Assembly: GCA_035455445.1 (NCBI GenBank)
Contig: DATIFC010000136.1
Location: forward strand, 1-24,741
DNA length: 24,741 nt
Reading direction: 5' to 3'
From: AC-32 sp035455445
Lineage (GTDB): Bacteria > Actinomycetota > Thermoleophilia > Gaiellales > Gaiellaceae
In this document: in pieces, positions 14,915-22,855 of the stretch
Position numbering within the stretch: position 1 is the stretch's first letter
Layout of the letters: each line of letters begins with the position of its first letter
Program-made: the position numbers and the translations under genes
The notes under the pieces: model-generated
Seen by the model: the letters and a program-made list of their open reading frames with translations, nothing else
The model's database searches: none
Told to the model about the DNA's origin: nothing

Positions 14915-16075
14915 CTAGAGGCGGCGGGCGCCGACGAATGTCGACGCGTACCAGCCGGTCATGCTCGAGATCTTGACCACGTCGCCGGTGTGCGGCGAGT
15001 GGATGAAGCTCCCGCCGCCGACGTAGATGCCGACGTGGCCGAGCCCGTCGAAGAAGACGAGGTCGCCGGGCTGCAGGTCACCGCGCGAGACCGGGCTGCC
15101 GTAGCCGTACTGCGCGTACGAGCTGTGTGGGAGCGAGACGCCGATCTTCGAGAAGACGTACATGACGAAGCCCGAGCAGTCGAAGCCGGCCGGTGAGGCA
15201 CCGCCCCAGACGTACGGCGTGCCGAGATACTGCATCGCGATCCCCACGACGCCGCCGTAGCGCGCCGGCGGGGGAGCGGGCGTCGACGGCTGCGACGGGG
15301 CCGTGACCGGCACGGTCGGCGCGAGCGTCGCCTGGCGCTGGTCGGCCTGCTGCTGCGCGAGCTGCGCCTCGGCCTGCCGCTGAAGGGCTGCCTGGCGCGC
15401 GGCCTCGACCGCCTTGAGATGCGCAATCTCGCCGTGGATCGAGCTCAACAGCGCGCGGCGCTGTCCGAGCTGGCTCTCGATCGAGGCGCGGGCGGCGTTC
15501 CGCTGCGCGACGACCTGCACCTGCTCGCGGTGCGCGTGCTGGAGGAACCGCTGGCGATGCTGCACCTCGCGCCGGAGGTGCCGGACCTGGCGGAGCACGA
15601 GCGTGTCCTGCTGCGAGACACGGTCGGCCGCGTCCATGCGGCCGAGCATGTCGTCGAGGCTCGAGGCGCCGAGCAGCACGGCCAGGCCGGCGTTCTGGTC
15701 ACCCGAGGTGTAGATGTCGACGAGGCGCTTCGAGAGCTGCACCTGCGCGCTCTTGAGGCTCTTCTTCGCCGACGCCAGCGCGACGGTGTTCGCGCTGAGG
15801 TCGTGCTTGATCCGGTTCAGCTTGACGTTCGCGAGGTTGTAGGCCTCGACCGCTCGCTCGAGACTGGAGTCCAGCTGCTGGATCTCCCCGAGCACGCTCT
15901 GAGCCTCCGCCTCCTTGGAGGCGACGGAGGGATCCGCGGTGGCGGATGCAGCGGTCAGCGCAGAGGCCAAAGCCAGGGCGATGACTAGTGCCGGCGCCTT
16001 TCGTCTGGCCGGGCCGGAGGGGGTCAGTAGGCCCGACAGGCGCCCTCGTGAGAGGGGCCGGTACGTCACAAGCAC
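14915..16075 (-). CDS. Secreted NlpC/P60 peptidoglycan endopeptidase with coiled coil
   Basis: Protein of 386 aa. A basic N-terminus and hydrophobic helix (APALVIALALASALTAASA) form a signal peptide. Residues about 50-245 are a long coiled coil of the RipC/PcsB/CwlO type, including LAVLLGASSLDDMLGRMDA. A Pro-rich linker (about 250-270) leads to an NlpC/P60 domain with the catalytic Cys near residue 300 (FDCSGFVMYVF), His in GLGHVGIYVGGG and a following His (FIHSPHTG). It should cut stem peptides of peptidoglycan; coiled coils of this type are often gated by FtsEX. GTG 16075 lies close behind a promoter; GTG 16069 is an alternative. The divergent gene at 16199 encodes a paralogous coiled coil. 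Confidence 0.93.
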   Translation of the reverse strand: MLVTYRPLSRGRLSGLLTPSGPARRKAPALVIALALASALTAASATADPSVASKEAEAQSVLGEIQQLDSSLERAVEAYNLANVKLNRIKHDLSANTVALASAKKSLKSAQVQLSKRLVDIYTSGDQNAGLAVLLGASSLDDMLGRMDAADRVSQQDTLVLRQVRHLRREVQHRQRFLQHAHREQVQVVAQRNAARASIESQLGQRRALLSSIHGEIAHLKAVEAARQAALQRQAEAQLAQQQADQRQATLAPTVPVTAPSQPSTPAPPPARYGGVVGIAMQYLGTPYVWGGASPAGFDCSGFVMYVFSKIGVSLPHSSYAQYGYGSPVSRGDLQPGDLVFFDGLGHVGIYVGGGSFIHSPHTGDVVKISSMTGWYASTFVGARRL

Positions 16076-16078
16076 GGC

Positions 16079-16107
16079 ACCCTAACAAGCCTGTCGGACG
16101 ACCGCAA
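16079..16107 (-). promoter_or_regulatory. Promoter of the NlpC/P60 gene
   Basis: On the minus strand, -35 TTGCGG (16107-16102) and -10 TAGGGT (16084-16079) are separated by 17 bases. The expected transcription start (about 16072) falls at the GTG starts 16075/16069, so the transcript would have little or no leader. I looked for a ydaO-type c-di-AMP riboswitch, common before such hydrolases, and there is no room for one. Confidence 0.55.
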
Positions 16108-16198
16108 ACCGCTTGCGTGGCCCAAATGGGCCAGTTGCCAGACCCTGTGCAGGACAGCACAAACTCGTGTGCTACGGTGCCGCGTCGTGCCGAGGCAG

Positions 16199-17191
16199 AT
16201 GCGCACGCTGCGTTATTGGCCGGCGGTCCTCGGAGCCCTGCTGGCGCTCGTCGGGCTCGTTCCCGCAACCGTGGCCGCGGACTCCGCGTCGACCCTGCGC
16301 GGGCGCGCGTCGGAGCTCGCCCGCCAGAACCAGGATCTCGCCGCGCGCTCACGCGGAGCCGTGCTCGAGCTCTACTCGCTCGACTCCCGGCTGGCACGCG
16401 AGCGGGCTCGCCTGGTCGACCTGCGCGTCCGGACCGCGGCGGTGAAGGCCGACCTCCAGGTCGCGCGCACGCAGCTGCAGGTCGCCCGGCGGTCGCTCTC
16501 GCGAGCTCAGCTCTCGCTCGCGCGGCGGCTGGCCCTCCTCTACGAGCAGGGCGACTCCGACCCGCTCGCGGTCGTCCTCGGCGCCTCGTCGGTCGCCGAC
16601 GCGCTCGGGAACGTGGACTCGATGAACCAGATCGCCGACCAGGATCGCGCCGTGATCGAGCAGACACGGCAGGCCGGACGTACCGCCGCGCGCCTCACGA
16701 GCACGCTTACGCGAAAGGCGCGCGACCTGCGCGCACTCACGGACGAGGCGGCGCAGTCCACCCTCGTGCTGGAGCAGGCACGCTCGCAGCGCGCCGGCTA
16801 CCTGGCCGCCCTGGCCGGGCAGCGGAAGCTGAATACGTCGACGATCGCCGCCCTGCAGCAGCAGGCGCTCGCGGTGGAGGCGCAGACGCGGCAGGTCGCC
16901 GTGGCCGCGCCCACGCAGGTCGCACCGGGCGGCCGGACGATGACGGTCGTCGCAACCGGGTACTCGATCCACGGCCACACCGCCACCGGCGCGCCGACGG
17001 GCTGGGGCGTCGTGGCGGTCGACCCCGGCGTGATCCCGCTGGGCACACGGATCTCGATCCCCGGCTACGGCTCGGGCGTGGCCGCCGACACCGGCTCCGC
17101 CGTCCAGGGCGCGTCGATCGACCTCTGGTTCCCGACCGTCGCACAGGCGAACGCCTGGGGCCGGCGCACCGTCACGATCACGCTGCGCTGA
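16199..17191 (+). CDS. Secreted coiled-coil protein with C-terminal 3D domain
   Basis: Protein of 330 aa from ATG 16199 (GTG 16187 is possible and would fit a leaderless start after TACGGT at 16173-16178). The N-terminal hydrophobic stretch (YWPAVLGALLALVGLVPATVAA) is a signal peptide. A coiled coil fills residues about 30-235 and contains LAVVLGASSVADALGNVDS, matching the NlpC/P60 neighbour. Residues about 248-330 are a 3D domain (TVVATGYSIHGHTATG ... VVAVDPGVIPLGTRISIPGYG ... AADTGSAVQGASIDLWF), the barwin-like fold found in YabE/YocH-type hydrolases and MltA. It is likely a cell-wall lytic or cell-wall binding enzyme with Asp residues at the active site. It is divergent from the NlpC/P60 gene over a 123-bp gap. 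Confidence 0.9.
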   Translation: MRTLRYWPAVLGALLALVGLVPATVAADSASTLRGRASELARQNQDLAARSRGAVLELYSLDSRLARERARLVDLRVRTAAVKADLQVARTQLQVARRSLSRAQLSLARRLALLYEQGDSDPLAVVLGASSVADALGNVDSMNQIADQDRAVIEQTRQAGRTAARLTSTLTRKARDLRALTDEAAQSTLVLEQARSQRAGYLAALAGQRKLNTSTIAALQQQALAVEAQTRQVAVAAPTQVAPGGRTMTVVATGYSIHGHTATGAPTGWGVVAVDPGVIPLGTRISIPGYGSGVAADTGSAVQGASIDLWFPTVAQANAWGRRTVTITLR

Positions 17192-17214
17192 CTAGAATCT
17201 CCCCCTCGAAGGGG

Positions 17215-17904
17215 GTGGCTCTGAGCGAACCGGTTCAGATCGAGGACGGCCACAGCACAGGCAGCGTTCGCGTGCTGCTCGTCGACGACCACGACCTCTT
17301 CCGCACGGGCCTGCGCAACCTGCTCGAGGAGCGCGGCGTCCAGATCGCGGGCGAGGCCGGCCAGGGCGCGGACGCGGTGAGGCTCGTCCGCGAGCTCGCG
17401 CCCGACGTCGTCGTGATGGACCTGCACATGCCCGGCATGACCGGGATCGAGGCGATTCGCCAGATCCACGGCTTCGCGCCCCTCACGCGCGTGCTCGTGC
17501 TGACCATCTCCGACCAGGACGACGACGTCCTGGACGCGATCCTCGCAGGCGCCTGCGGCTACCTGCTCAAGGATGCCTCGGTCGACGAGCTGATCCGCGG
17601 GATCAGCGCCGCGGCCGTCGGGGAGTCGCTCGTCTCGCCCGCCATCGCCGGGAAGGTCCTGCAGCAGGTGCGGGCGACTGCGATCTCGCCCGAGGCGGCG
17701 GACACGATCCGCGCCGAGCTCTCCGAGCGCGAGCTCGACGTCCTGAAGCTGATCGCGGCGGGAAACGACAACGCCATGATCGCGGCGCAGCTCCACATCA
17801 GCCCGAAGACGGTCAAGAACCACATCTCGAACATCCTGATGAAGCTGCAGATCGAGAACCGCATCCAGGCCGCGGTCTACGCGGTCCGGAGCGGGATCGT
17901 CTAG
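17215..17904 (+). CDS. NarL/FixJ-type response regulator
   Basis: Protein of 229 aa. The receiver domain (about 17-135) has the acidic pair Asp24/Asp25 (LLVDDHD), the phosphoacceptor Asp69 (VVVMDLHMPG), switch Thr97 and Lys119 (YLLKDAS). The C-terminal LuxR-type HTH (about 163-225) reads LSERELDVLKLIAAG then ISPKTVKNHISNILMKL. No histidine kinase is adjacent, so it is an orphan in this window. The start is uncertain: GTG 17215 directly follows GAAGGG, too close for a normal spacing, whereas the rare CTG at 17221 would have a normal distance. A TAGAAT -10-like hexamer (17193-17198) lies upstream, inside the short gap after the 3D-domain gene, so separate transcription is likely. Confidence 0.92.
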   Translation: MALSEPVQIEDGHSTGSVRVLLVDDHDLFRTGLRNLLEERGVQIAGEAGQGADAVRLVRELAPDVVVMDLHMPGMTGIEAIRQIHGFAPLTRVLVLTISDQDDDVLDAILAGACGYLLKDASVDELIRGISAAAVGESLVSPAIAGKVLQQVRATAISPEAADTIRAELSERELDVLKLIAAGNDNAMIAAQLHISPKTVKNHISNILMKLQIENRIQAAVYAVRSGIV

Positions 17905-18236
17905 CCGCCCGAGCGGACCGCGGTTGCGCGTGCGCGCAGCTGTGTGAGGGTCCCTCGTAGGCCCCTGAGCACGCTGGCGTTGCTGGAGAGCCGGTCGGAG
18001 AGCAGCGCGAGCTCCTTGGTCTTGAGCTCCTGGTTTCCGTCATGCAGCTCGCCGGCGAGCTCGGACATCCGCCGCTCCAGGCGCCAGCTCTCGGCCTCCA
18101 GCGCGAGCGCGTAGGCGTAGCCGTCGGTGAGCGTCCGCTCGAGGCGCGCGAGGGTCGCCGGCTCCTCCGTCCGGGCCGGCTCCGCGAGCAGCTCGTCGAT
18201 CTGCTCGAGTAGGGCAGGGATCGCGTCGGGTGCCAC
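17901..18236 (-). CDS. Hypothetical coiled-coil protein
   Basis: A 111-aa protein from GTG 18236. It is almost entirely helical and charged, with heptad-like patterns (LLEQIDELLAEPA; LEAESWRLERRMSELAGELH; LALLSDRLSSNASVLRGLRG), and has no signal peptide or cysteine. I recognise no family. Its stop shares CTAG with the response regulator stop on the other strand, and it is divergent from the carboxypeptidase gene. Frame coherence and tight packing between neighbours support a real gene; the function is unknown. Confidence 0.7.
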   Translation of the reverse strand: MAPDAIPALLEQIDELLAEPARTEEPATLARLERTLTDGYAYALALEAESWRLERRMSELAGELHDGNQELKTKELALLSDRLSSNASVLRGLRGTLTQLRARATAVRSGG

Positions 18237-18323
18237 AGTCAGCTCCGTGCCCGATTATCAGTCGGTCGAGCGGACCCCGACAAGGGCCGCGCGGCCTATC
18301 CCCCCGATCGGCTGGGCCCACCC

Positions 18324-18352
18324 TTGACGCCGGTACTGGCACTCCCAACAAT
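18324..18352 (+). promoter_or_regulatory. Promoter of the D-Ala-D-Ala carboxypeptidase gene
   Basis: -35 TTGACG (18324-18329) and -10 AACAAT (18347-18352) are spaced by 17 bases. The expected transcription start is at about 18359, right at ATG 18360. This argues for a leaderless mRNA and for ATG 18360 rather than the upstream in-frame TTG 18324 or ATG 18351, which fall inside the promoter. Confidence 0.55.
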
Positions 18353-18359
18353 GGTGCGG

Positions 18360-19559
18360 ATGACCCGCCGCCGTCTGCCGGTCGTCGTGCTGCTTGCGCT
18401 CGTGCTCGCGGCGCCGGCCGGCGCCGGAGACTCGCCGCTCGCCGGTCGGCTGGCCCGCGCGCTCGTCGTGCCGCACGTATCGCAGGCGCGCACCGCCGCC
18501 GTCGCAATCGACCTGCAGACCGGCCAGACCGTCTTCTCGGAGCACGAGACCCTGCCGCTCGCACCCGCCTCGAACGAGAAGCTCGCCGTCGCCTACGCGG
18601 CCCTGGTGACGCTCGGCCCGGCCTTCCGCTTCGAGACGGACGTGCTCGGCCGCGGGGAGCAGGACGGGGCGACGTGGCGCGGCAGCCTCGTCCTCGTCGG
18701 CCACGGCGACCCGACGCTCTCGAGCGCCGACCTGGCCGTGCTCGCCCGAGAGGTGCGCGCCGCCGGCATCCGCCGCGTCACCCGCGGCGTCTTCGGCGAC
18801 GAGTCGTTCTTCGACGCACGCCGCACCGGTGCGGGCTGGAAGTCGTGGTTCTACGTCAACGAGTGCCCGCCGCTGTCGGCGCTCACGGTCGACCGCGGCC
18901 GCTACGACGGCCGCACCTCCGGCCGGCCCGCGCTCGCGGCCGCGCTGCTCTTCCGCGACGCGCTGCGCCGCGCGGGCGTCGCGGTCGGCGGCGCCGGGCT
19001 CGGGAGACAGCGCGACGACGACGTGCCGCTCGCCGCCGTCGAGTCGGCGCCGCTGTCGCAGGTGGTCGCGTGGATGGGCCGAGTGAGCGACAACTTCACC
19101 GCGGAGATCCTGCTGAAGCAGCTCGGCGCCGCCGACGGCGCCGTCGGGACGAGCGCGCGCGGGGCGGCGGTAGTCCGCGCGGCCCTGGCGGACGCCGGCG
19201 TGCCGCTCGCTGGCCTGCGGCTCGTCGACGGCTCCGGCCTCTCCTCGCTCGACCGGCTGACGGCCCGCTCGCTCGCCGCCCTCCTGCGCGCAGCCTGGGC
19301 CGATCCCGACGTTCGCCCGTACCTGCTGGCCGCCCTGCCCGTCGCCGGGGTCAGCGGCACCCTCTCCGACCGGATGCGCCGCCCGCCCGCGCGGGGCCAC
19401 GTGCAGGCCAAGACCGGCACCACGAGCCTCGCCTCGGCGCTGTCGGGCTACGTCAGGCGCCGCTACGTCTTCTCGGTACTGCAGAACGGCAGCCCGGTCT
19501 CGTCGTACTGGGCCCGCCGGGCGCAGGACCGCTTCGCCACGCTGCTAGCCGCGCAGTAG
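18360..19559 (+). CDS. dacB: D-alanyl-D-alanine carboxypeptidase/endopeptidase (PBP4 family)
   Basis: Protein of 399 aa of peptidase family S13. The N-terminus MTRRRLPVVVLLALVLAAPA is a signal peptide. The three penicillin-binding motifs are present: SxxK as Ser71-Asn-Glu-Lys74 (PLAPASNEKLAVAYA), SxN as Ser243-Asp-Asn245 (GRVSDNFTAEILLKQLG), and KTG at Lys351 (VQAKTGTTSLASALSGYV). The roughly 170 residues between the first two motifs hold the extra domains typical of PBP4/DacB. It trims or cuts peptidoglycan peptides outside the membrane, fitting the nearby wall hydrolases. ATG 18360 was chosen from the promoter position and the signal peptide. The 3' end overlaps convergent ligA by 15 bases. 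Confidence 0.93.
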   Translation: MTRRRLPVVVLLALVLAAPAGAGDSPLAGRLARALVVPHVSQARTAAVAIDLQTGQTVFSEHETLPLAPASNEKLAVAYAALVTLGPAFRFETDVLGRGEQDGATWRGSLVLVGHGDPTLSSADLAVLAREVRAAGIRRVTRGVFGDESFFDARRTGAGWKSWFYVNECPPLSALTVDRGRYDGRTSGRPALAAALLFRDALRRAGVAVGGAGLGRQRDDDVPLAAVESAPLSQVVAWMGRVSDNFTAEILLKQLGAADGAVGTSARGAAVVRAALADAGVPLAGLRLVDGSGLSSLDRLTARSLAALLRAAWADPDVRPYLLAALPVAGVSGTLSDRMRRPPARGHVQAKTGTTSLASALSGYVRRRYVFSVLQNGSPVSSYWARRAQDRFATLLAAQ

Positions 19560-21557
19560 CTTCTCGAGCTCCGCCTCGTCGAGCACCTGCACGCCCAGCT
19601 GCTCGGCCTTGGCGAGCTTCGAGCCCGGGCTCTCGCCGGCGATCACGCCGGTCGTCTTCTTCGAGACGGAATCGGCGACCTTGGCTCCCTTCGCCTCCAG
19701 CGCCTTGCGCGCCTCGTCACGGCTGAAGCCCTCGAGCGTGCCCGTGATGACGTACGTCGAGCCGCTCAGCGGCCCTTCGACCGGCCGCTCCTCCGGGCCG
19801 GCCTCGAAGCGCAGGCCGAGCTCCTTCAGCTCGCCGACGAGCCTGAGGTTCTCCTCGTCCGCGAACCACTCGGCGATCGCCTCGGCCCGCTCCGGCCCGA
19901 TCCCCTCGACCTCCTGGATCTCCTCCTGGGACGCGGCGGCGAGCTTCTCGACGTCGCCGAAGTGCCGCGCGAGGTTCTGCGCCGTCACCCAGCCCACGTC
20001 GGGAATGTTGAGCCCGAGCAGCACGCGCGAGAACGGCGTCCGCGTCGAGCCCTCGATCGCGTCGATCGCCTTGGACGCGCTGACCTCCGCGAAGCCGTCG
20101 AGCTCGAGCAGCTGCTCCTTCGTCAACCGGTACAGGTCCGGGAGGGAGCGGACGAGGCCGAGCTCCCAGAGCCGGCGCATCAGCTGCTCGCCCACGCCGT
20201 CGATGTCCGCGGGGCCCTGCACCCAGTTGATCAGCGTCTCCAGGCCACGCGAGGGACACGCCCGGTTTGGGCAGCGGTGCATCGCCTCACCCTCGGGCTT
20301 GACGATCTTTTCCCCGCAAAGCGGGCACTTCTCGGGCATCCGGAACGGCTTCGTCCCCCTCGCGTGCGGGCCTGCAGGGCCCACGACCTGCGGGATCACG
20401 TCGCCCGCGCGCTGGACGATCACGCGATCGCCCTCGCGGATGTCCTTGCGGTTGATGTCCTCCTCGTTGTGGAGCGTCGCCCGAGAGACCGTGACGCCGC
20501 CGACCTGCACCGGCTCGAGCATTGCCCACGGGTTGAGCGCTCCGGTGCGGCCGACGCGGATGGCGATCTTCAGCAGCTTCGTCTCCGCGGTCATAGGCGC
20601 CCACTTGAAGGCGCGCGCCCAGCGGGGCCGCGAGTGCAGCGCGCCGAGCACCGCCTGCTGCTCGAGCGAGTCGACCTTGATCACGATCCCGTCGATCTCG
20701 TAGTCGAGGTCGGCGCGCCTGCGCTCCCACTCGCTGCAGCGCCTCGCGACCTCCTCGATCGTCTCGAGCCGCTCGGTGAACGGGTTCGTCCGGAAGCCGT
20801 GGTCGCGCAGCCACTCGAGCTCCTCCCAGTGCGAGGCCAACCGCACGCCCTCGAGCGCGCCGAGGCCGTAGACCCACACCGAGAGTGGCCGAGAGGCGGT
20901 GATCGACGAGTCCTTCTGCCGCAGCGAGCCGGCTGCCGCGTTGCGCGGGTTCGGGGCCAGCTTCTGCCCGAGCTCGGCGATGCGCGCGTTCAGCTCCCGA
21001 AAGCCCGAGAGCGGCATGTAGACCTCGCCGCGTACCTCGGCCACCGAGGGCAGGCCGTCGCCGCGCATCTTCAGCGGCACCGAGGGGATCGTGCGAAGGT
21101 TGACCGTCACGTCCTCGCCCTGGACGCCGTCGCCTCGGGTCGCTCCGCGCGTGAGCACGCCGTCCTCGTACGTGAGGTTGATAGCGAGGCCGTCGATCTT
21201 CGGCTCGATCACGTAGGCGACGGGCTCGTCGGAGTCGAGCCGCTTGCGCACGTCCTCGGCCCACTTGAGCAGGCTCTGGTCGTCGGTGACCTTCTCGAGC
21301 GAGCCCATCGGCGTCAGGTGCTGCACCTTCTGGAAGCGCTCGCTGGGCGGCGCGCCGACCCGCTGCGTCGGCGAGTCGGGCGTGATCAGGTCGGGGTGCT
21401 CCTCCTCGAGCGAGCGCAGCTCGTCGTAGAGCCGGTCGTACTCAGCATCGGAGATCTCGGGGTCGTCGAGGACGTGGTAGCGGTAGAGGTGGTGGTCGAT
21501 CTGCTCGCGCAGCTCGTCCAGCCGCTGCTGCGCGTCCTTCTGCGTGCGCGTCGCCAT
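19545..21557 (-). CDS. ligA: NAD-dependent DNA ligase LigA
   Basis: Full-length protein of 670 aa with all domains in order: Ia domain at the N-terminus (HLYRYHVLDDPEISDAEYD), adenylation domain with the nucleophile Lys120 in YVIEPKIDGLAINL, the GALNPWAMLEPVQVGGVTVS segment of the OB fold, a four-cysteine zinc finger (CPLCGEKI ... HRCPNRACPSRG), helix-hairpin-helix repeats, and a BRCT domain from about residue 590 (SGSTYVITGTLEGFSRDEA). It seals nicks and Okazaki fragments using NAD+. ATG 21557 is 8 bases from a TAGGAT -10-like hexamer (21571-21566, minus strand), so it may be leaderless. The 3' end overlaps dacB by 15 bases. It is divergent from the DUF6636-like gene over 35 bp. Confidence 0.98.
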   Translation of the reverse strand: MATRTQKDAQQRLDELREQIDHHLYRYHVLDDPEISDAEYDRLYDELRSLEEEHPDLITPDSPTQRVGAPPSERFQKVQHLTPMGSLEKVTDDQSLLKWAEDVRKRLDSDEPVAYVIEPKIDGLAINLTYEDGVLTRGATRGDGVQGEDVTVNLRTIPSVPLKMRGDGLPSVAEVRGEVYMPLSGFRELNARIAELGQKLAPNPRNAAAGSLRQKDSSITASRPLSVWVYGLGALEGVRLASHWEELEWLRDHGFRTNPFTERLETIEEVARRCSEWERRRADLDYEIDGIVIKVDSLEQQAVLGALHSRPRWARAFKWAPMTAETKLLKIAIRVGRTGALNPWAMLEPVQVGGVTVSRATLHNEEDINRKDIREGDRVIVQRAGDVIPQVVGPAGPHARGTKPFRMPEKCPLCGEKIVKPEGEAMHRCPNRACPSRGLETLINWVQGPADIDGVGEQLMRRLWELGLVRSLPDLYRLTKEQLLELDGFAEVSASKAIDAIEGSTRTPFSRVLLGLNIPDVGWVTAQNLARHFGDVEKLAAASQEEIQEVEGIGPERAEAIAEWFADEENLRLVGELKELGLRFEAGPEERPVEGPLSGSTYVITGTLEGFSRDEARKALEAKGAKVADSVSKKTTGVIAGESPGSKLAKAEQLGVQVLDEAELEKLLRG

Positions 21558-21586
21558 TTGAGCCGATCCTACCCAGGGCCTAGCAT
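21558..21586 (+). promoter_or_regulatory. Promoter of the DUF6636-like gene, face to face with the ligA promoter
   Basis: -35 TTGAGC (21558-21563) and -10 TAGCAT (21581-21586) with a 17-base spacer fill almost the whole 35-bp divergent gap. GTG 21593 comes 6 bases after the -10, implying a leaderless mRNA. The minus-strand TAGGAT for ligA (21571-21566) lies inside the spacer, so RNA polymerase cannot occupy both promoters at once. Confidence 0.5.
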
Positions 21587-21592
21587 GGCGCC

Positions 21593-21997
21593 GTGCGCGC
21601 CGTCCTCGTCGCAGTCGTCACCCTCGCGCTCGCCGCGCCGGCGCAGGCGATCCTGGTCCAGTTCCGGACCCCGAGCTCGAACATCGGCTGCGTCTACAGC
21701 TCCGAGCCGGGAAACGGCGGGCCGTACCTGCGCTGCGACGTCCTCAGCGGCCTCAGGCCGAAGCCGGCCAAGCGTTGCAGCCTCGACCTGACCGGCTTCG
21801 AGATGCGCCCGCGTGGCCGCTCGACGGTGGTCTGCGCCGGAGACACGGCCGTGAACAGGCGCGCGCGGGCGGTGCGCTACGGCACGACCTGGGCACGCGG
21901 GGGTTTCACGTGCGCCTCGAAGCGTGCCGGCCTGCGCTGCCGCAACCGTGCGGGCCACGGGTTCTTCCTCAGCCGAGCCCACTCGTACCGCTTCTAG
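21593..21997 (+). CDS. Small secreted DUF6636-like protein
   Basis: Protein of 134 aa. The N-terminus MRAVLVAVVTLALAAPAQA is a signal peptide with an AQA cleavage site. The mature part has six cysteines (33, 48, 62, 81, 107, 116), probably three disulphides, and the pattern FRTPSSNIGCVY ... YLRCDV ... CAGDTA ... YGTTWARGGFTC ... GLRCRNRAGHGFFLSR seen in actinobacterial DUF6636 proteins. The function of that family is unknown. GTG 21593 follows a promoter by 6 bases. An inverted-repeat element lies 11 bases after the stop. Confidence 0.82.
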   Translation: MRAVLVAVVTLALAAPAQAILVQFRTPSSNIGCVYSSEPGNGGPYLRCDVLSGLRPKPAKRCSLDLTGFEMRPRGRSTVVCAGDTAVNRRARAVRYGTTWARGGFTCASKRAGLRCRNRAGHGFFLSRAHSYRF

Positions 21998-22008
21998 CAG
22001 CGCACCCC

Positions 22009-22110
22009 GGGGTCAGGTCTTGCGCTGCCACATTTCGGCAGATGGCGCACATTCGGCTCGATGTCGGCACGAAGTCGTTACGCGCATGCCGCAATGCAAG
22101 ATCTGACCCC
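22009..22110. repeat. Inverted-repeat element, copy 2 (MITE-like)
   Basis: A 102-bp relative of the element at 6267-6399. The left end GGGGTCAGGTCTTGCGCTG (22009-22027) and the right end (22092-22110) match as inverted repeats at 16 of 19 positions. The first 30 or so bases, including TGCCACATT, agree with copy 1, while the middle is shorter and different. It fits exactly between the DUF6636-like stop and the truA stop and carries no ORF. Divergence of the arms suggests it is older than copy 1 or inactive. Confidence 0.72.
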
Positions 22111-22114
22111 GGGT

Positions 22115-22831
22115 CTAGTAGCGGATCGAGACTAGGTAGAGGCCCCACGGCGGGGCGGTCGTGCCGGCCTCGCTTCGCTCGCGGCCCTCGAGCAGCGCCG
22201 CAAGCTCCTGCGGGGAGCGCTCCAGCATCGTGCCGACGAGCGTCCGCACCATGTGGCGCAGGAACGAGTCGGCCGTGAGCTCGAGCTCGAGCGCGTCGCC
22301 GCGACGGTGCCAGGCCGCGGACTCGACGACGCGGACAAAGACCCGGTGCTGCGTCTCGGTGGGCGTGAAGGCCCGGAAGTCGTGCTCGCCGAGGAGCAGG
22401 TCGGCGGCCTGCGCGAGCTGCTTCTCGTCCACCGGGTACGGATACCACCACGATCGCCGCGCCTCGAAGGGCGAGCGCTCGCGCCTGCGGTAGAGGCGGT
22501 AGCGGTAGCTCCGGGCTCGCGCAGAGTGGCGCGCGTGGAACTCCGGCGCCGCCTCCTCCGCGGCGATCACCGCGACGTCGTCAGGCAGCTCCGCGCTCAG
22601 CGCCGCCGCGGCACGGTCGGGAGGCGCTCCGCCCTCGACCTCGACGGAGGCGACCTGGCCGAGCGCGTGGACGCCGGTGTCGGTGCGGCCCGCGACGGCC
22701 AGCTCGGACCAGCGCGGATAGACGCTTACGAGCGCCTCCCGCAGCACGCCCTCGACCGTCCGGTGCCCCGGCTGCGCGGCCCAGCCGCGGAAGCCGGTGC
22801 CGTCGTACTCCAAAGTCAGCCTCAGCCGCAC
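22115..22831 (-). CDS. truA: tRNA pseudouridine(38-40) synthase TruA
   Basis: Protein of 238 aa, slightly short for the family (usually 240-270) but complete. It starts with MRLRLTLEYDGTGFRGWAAQ and has the catalytic Asp51 in AGRTDTGVHALGQV. Later family motifs are FHARHSARARSYRYRLY, DFRAFTP and ADSFLRHMVRTLVGTML. It isomerises uridines 38-40 of the anticodon arm. The start is GTG 22831. In many actinobacteria truA follows rplQ directly; here a plus-strand membrane-protein gene intervenes, and a TACAAT hexamer on the minus strand (22857-22852) may supply its own promoter. Confidence 0.95.
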   Translation of the reverse strand: MRLRLTLEYDGTGFRGWAAQPGHRTVEGVLREALVSVYPRWSELAVAGRTDTGVHALGQVASVEVEGGAPPDRAAAALSAELPDDVAVIAAEEAAPEFHARHSARARSYRYRLYRRRERSPFEARRSWWYPYPVDEKQLAQAADLLLGEHDFRAFTPTETQHRVFVRVVESAAWHRRGDALELELTADSFLRHMVRTLVGTMLERSPQELAALLEGRERSEAGTTAPPWGLYLVSIRY

Positions 22832-22855
22832 GTCAGGAGCCCCTCACCATCATTG

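Noticed and set aside
16076..16198. Possible c-di-AMP (ydaO) riboswitch before the wall hydrolases
   Set aside because: The divergent gap is only 123 bp, both genes seem to have promoters next to their starts, and no conserved ydaO motifs are visible.
18324..18359. Upstream start codons (TTG 18324, ATG 18351) for the carboxypeptidase
   Set aside because: They fall inside the apparent promoter (TTGACG-17-AACAAT) and would put extra residues before a normal signal peptide.
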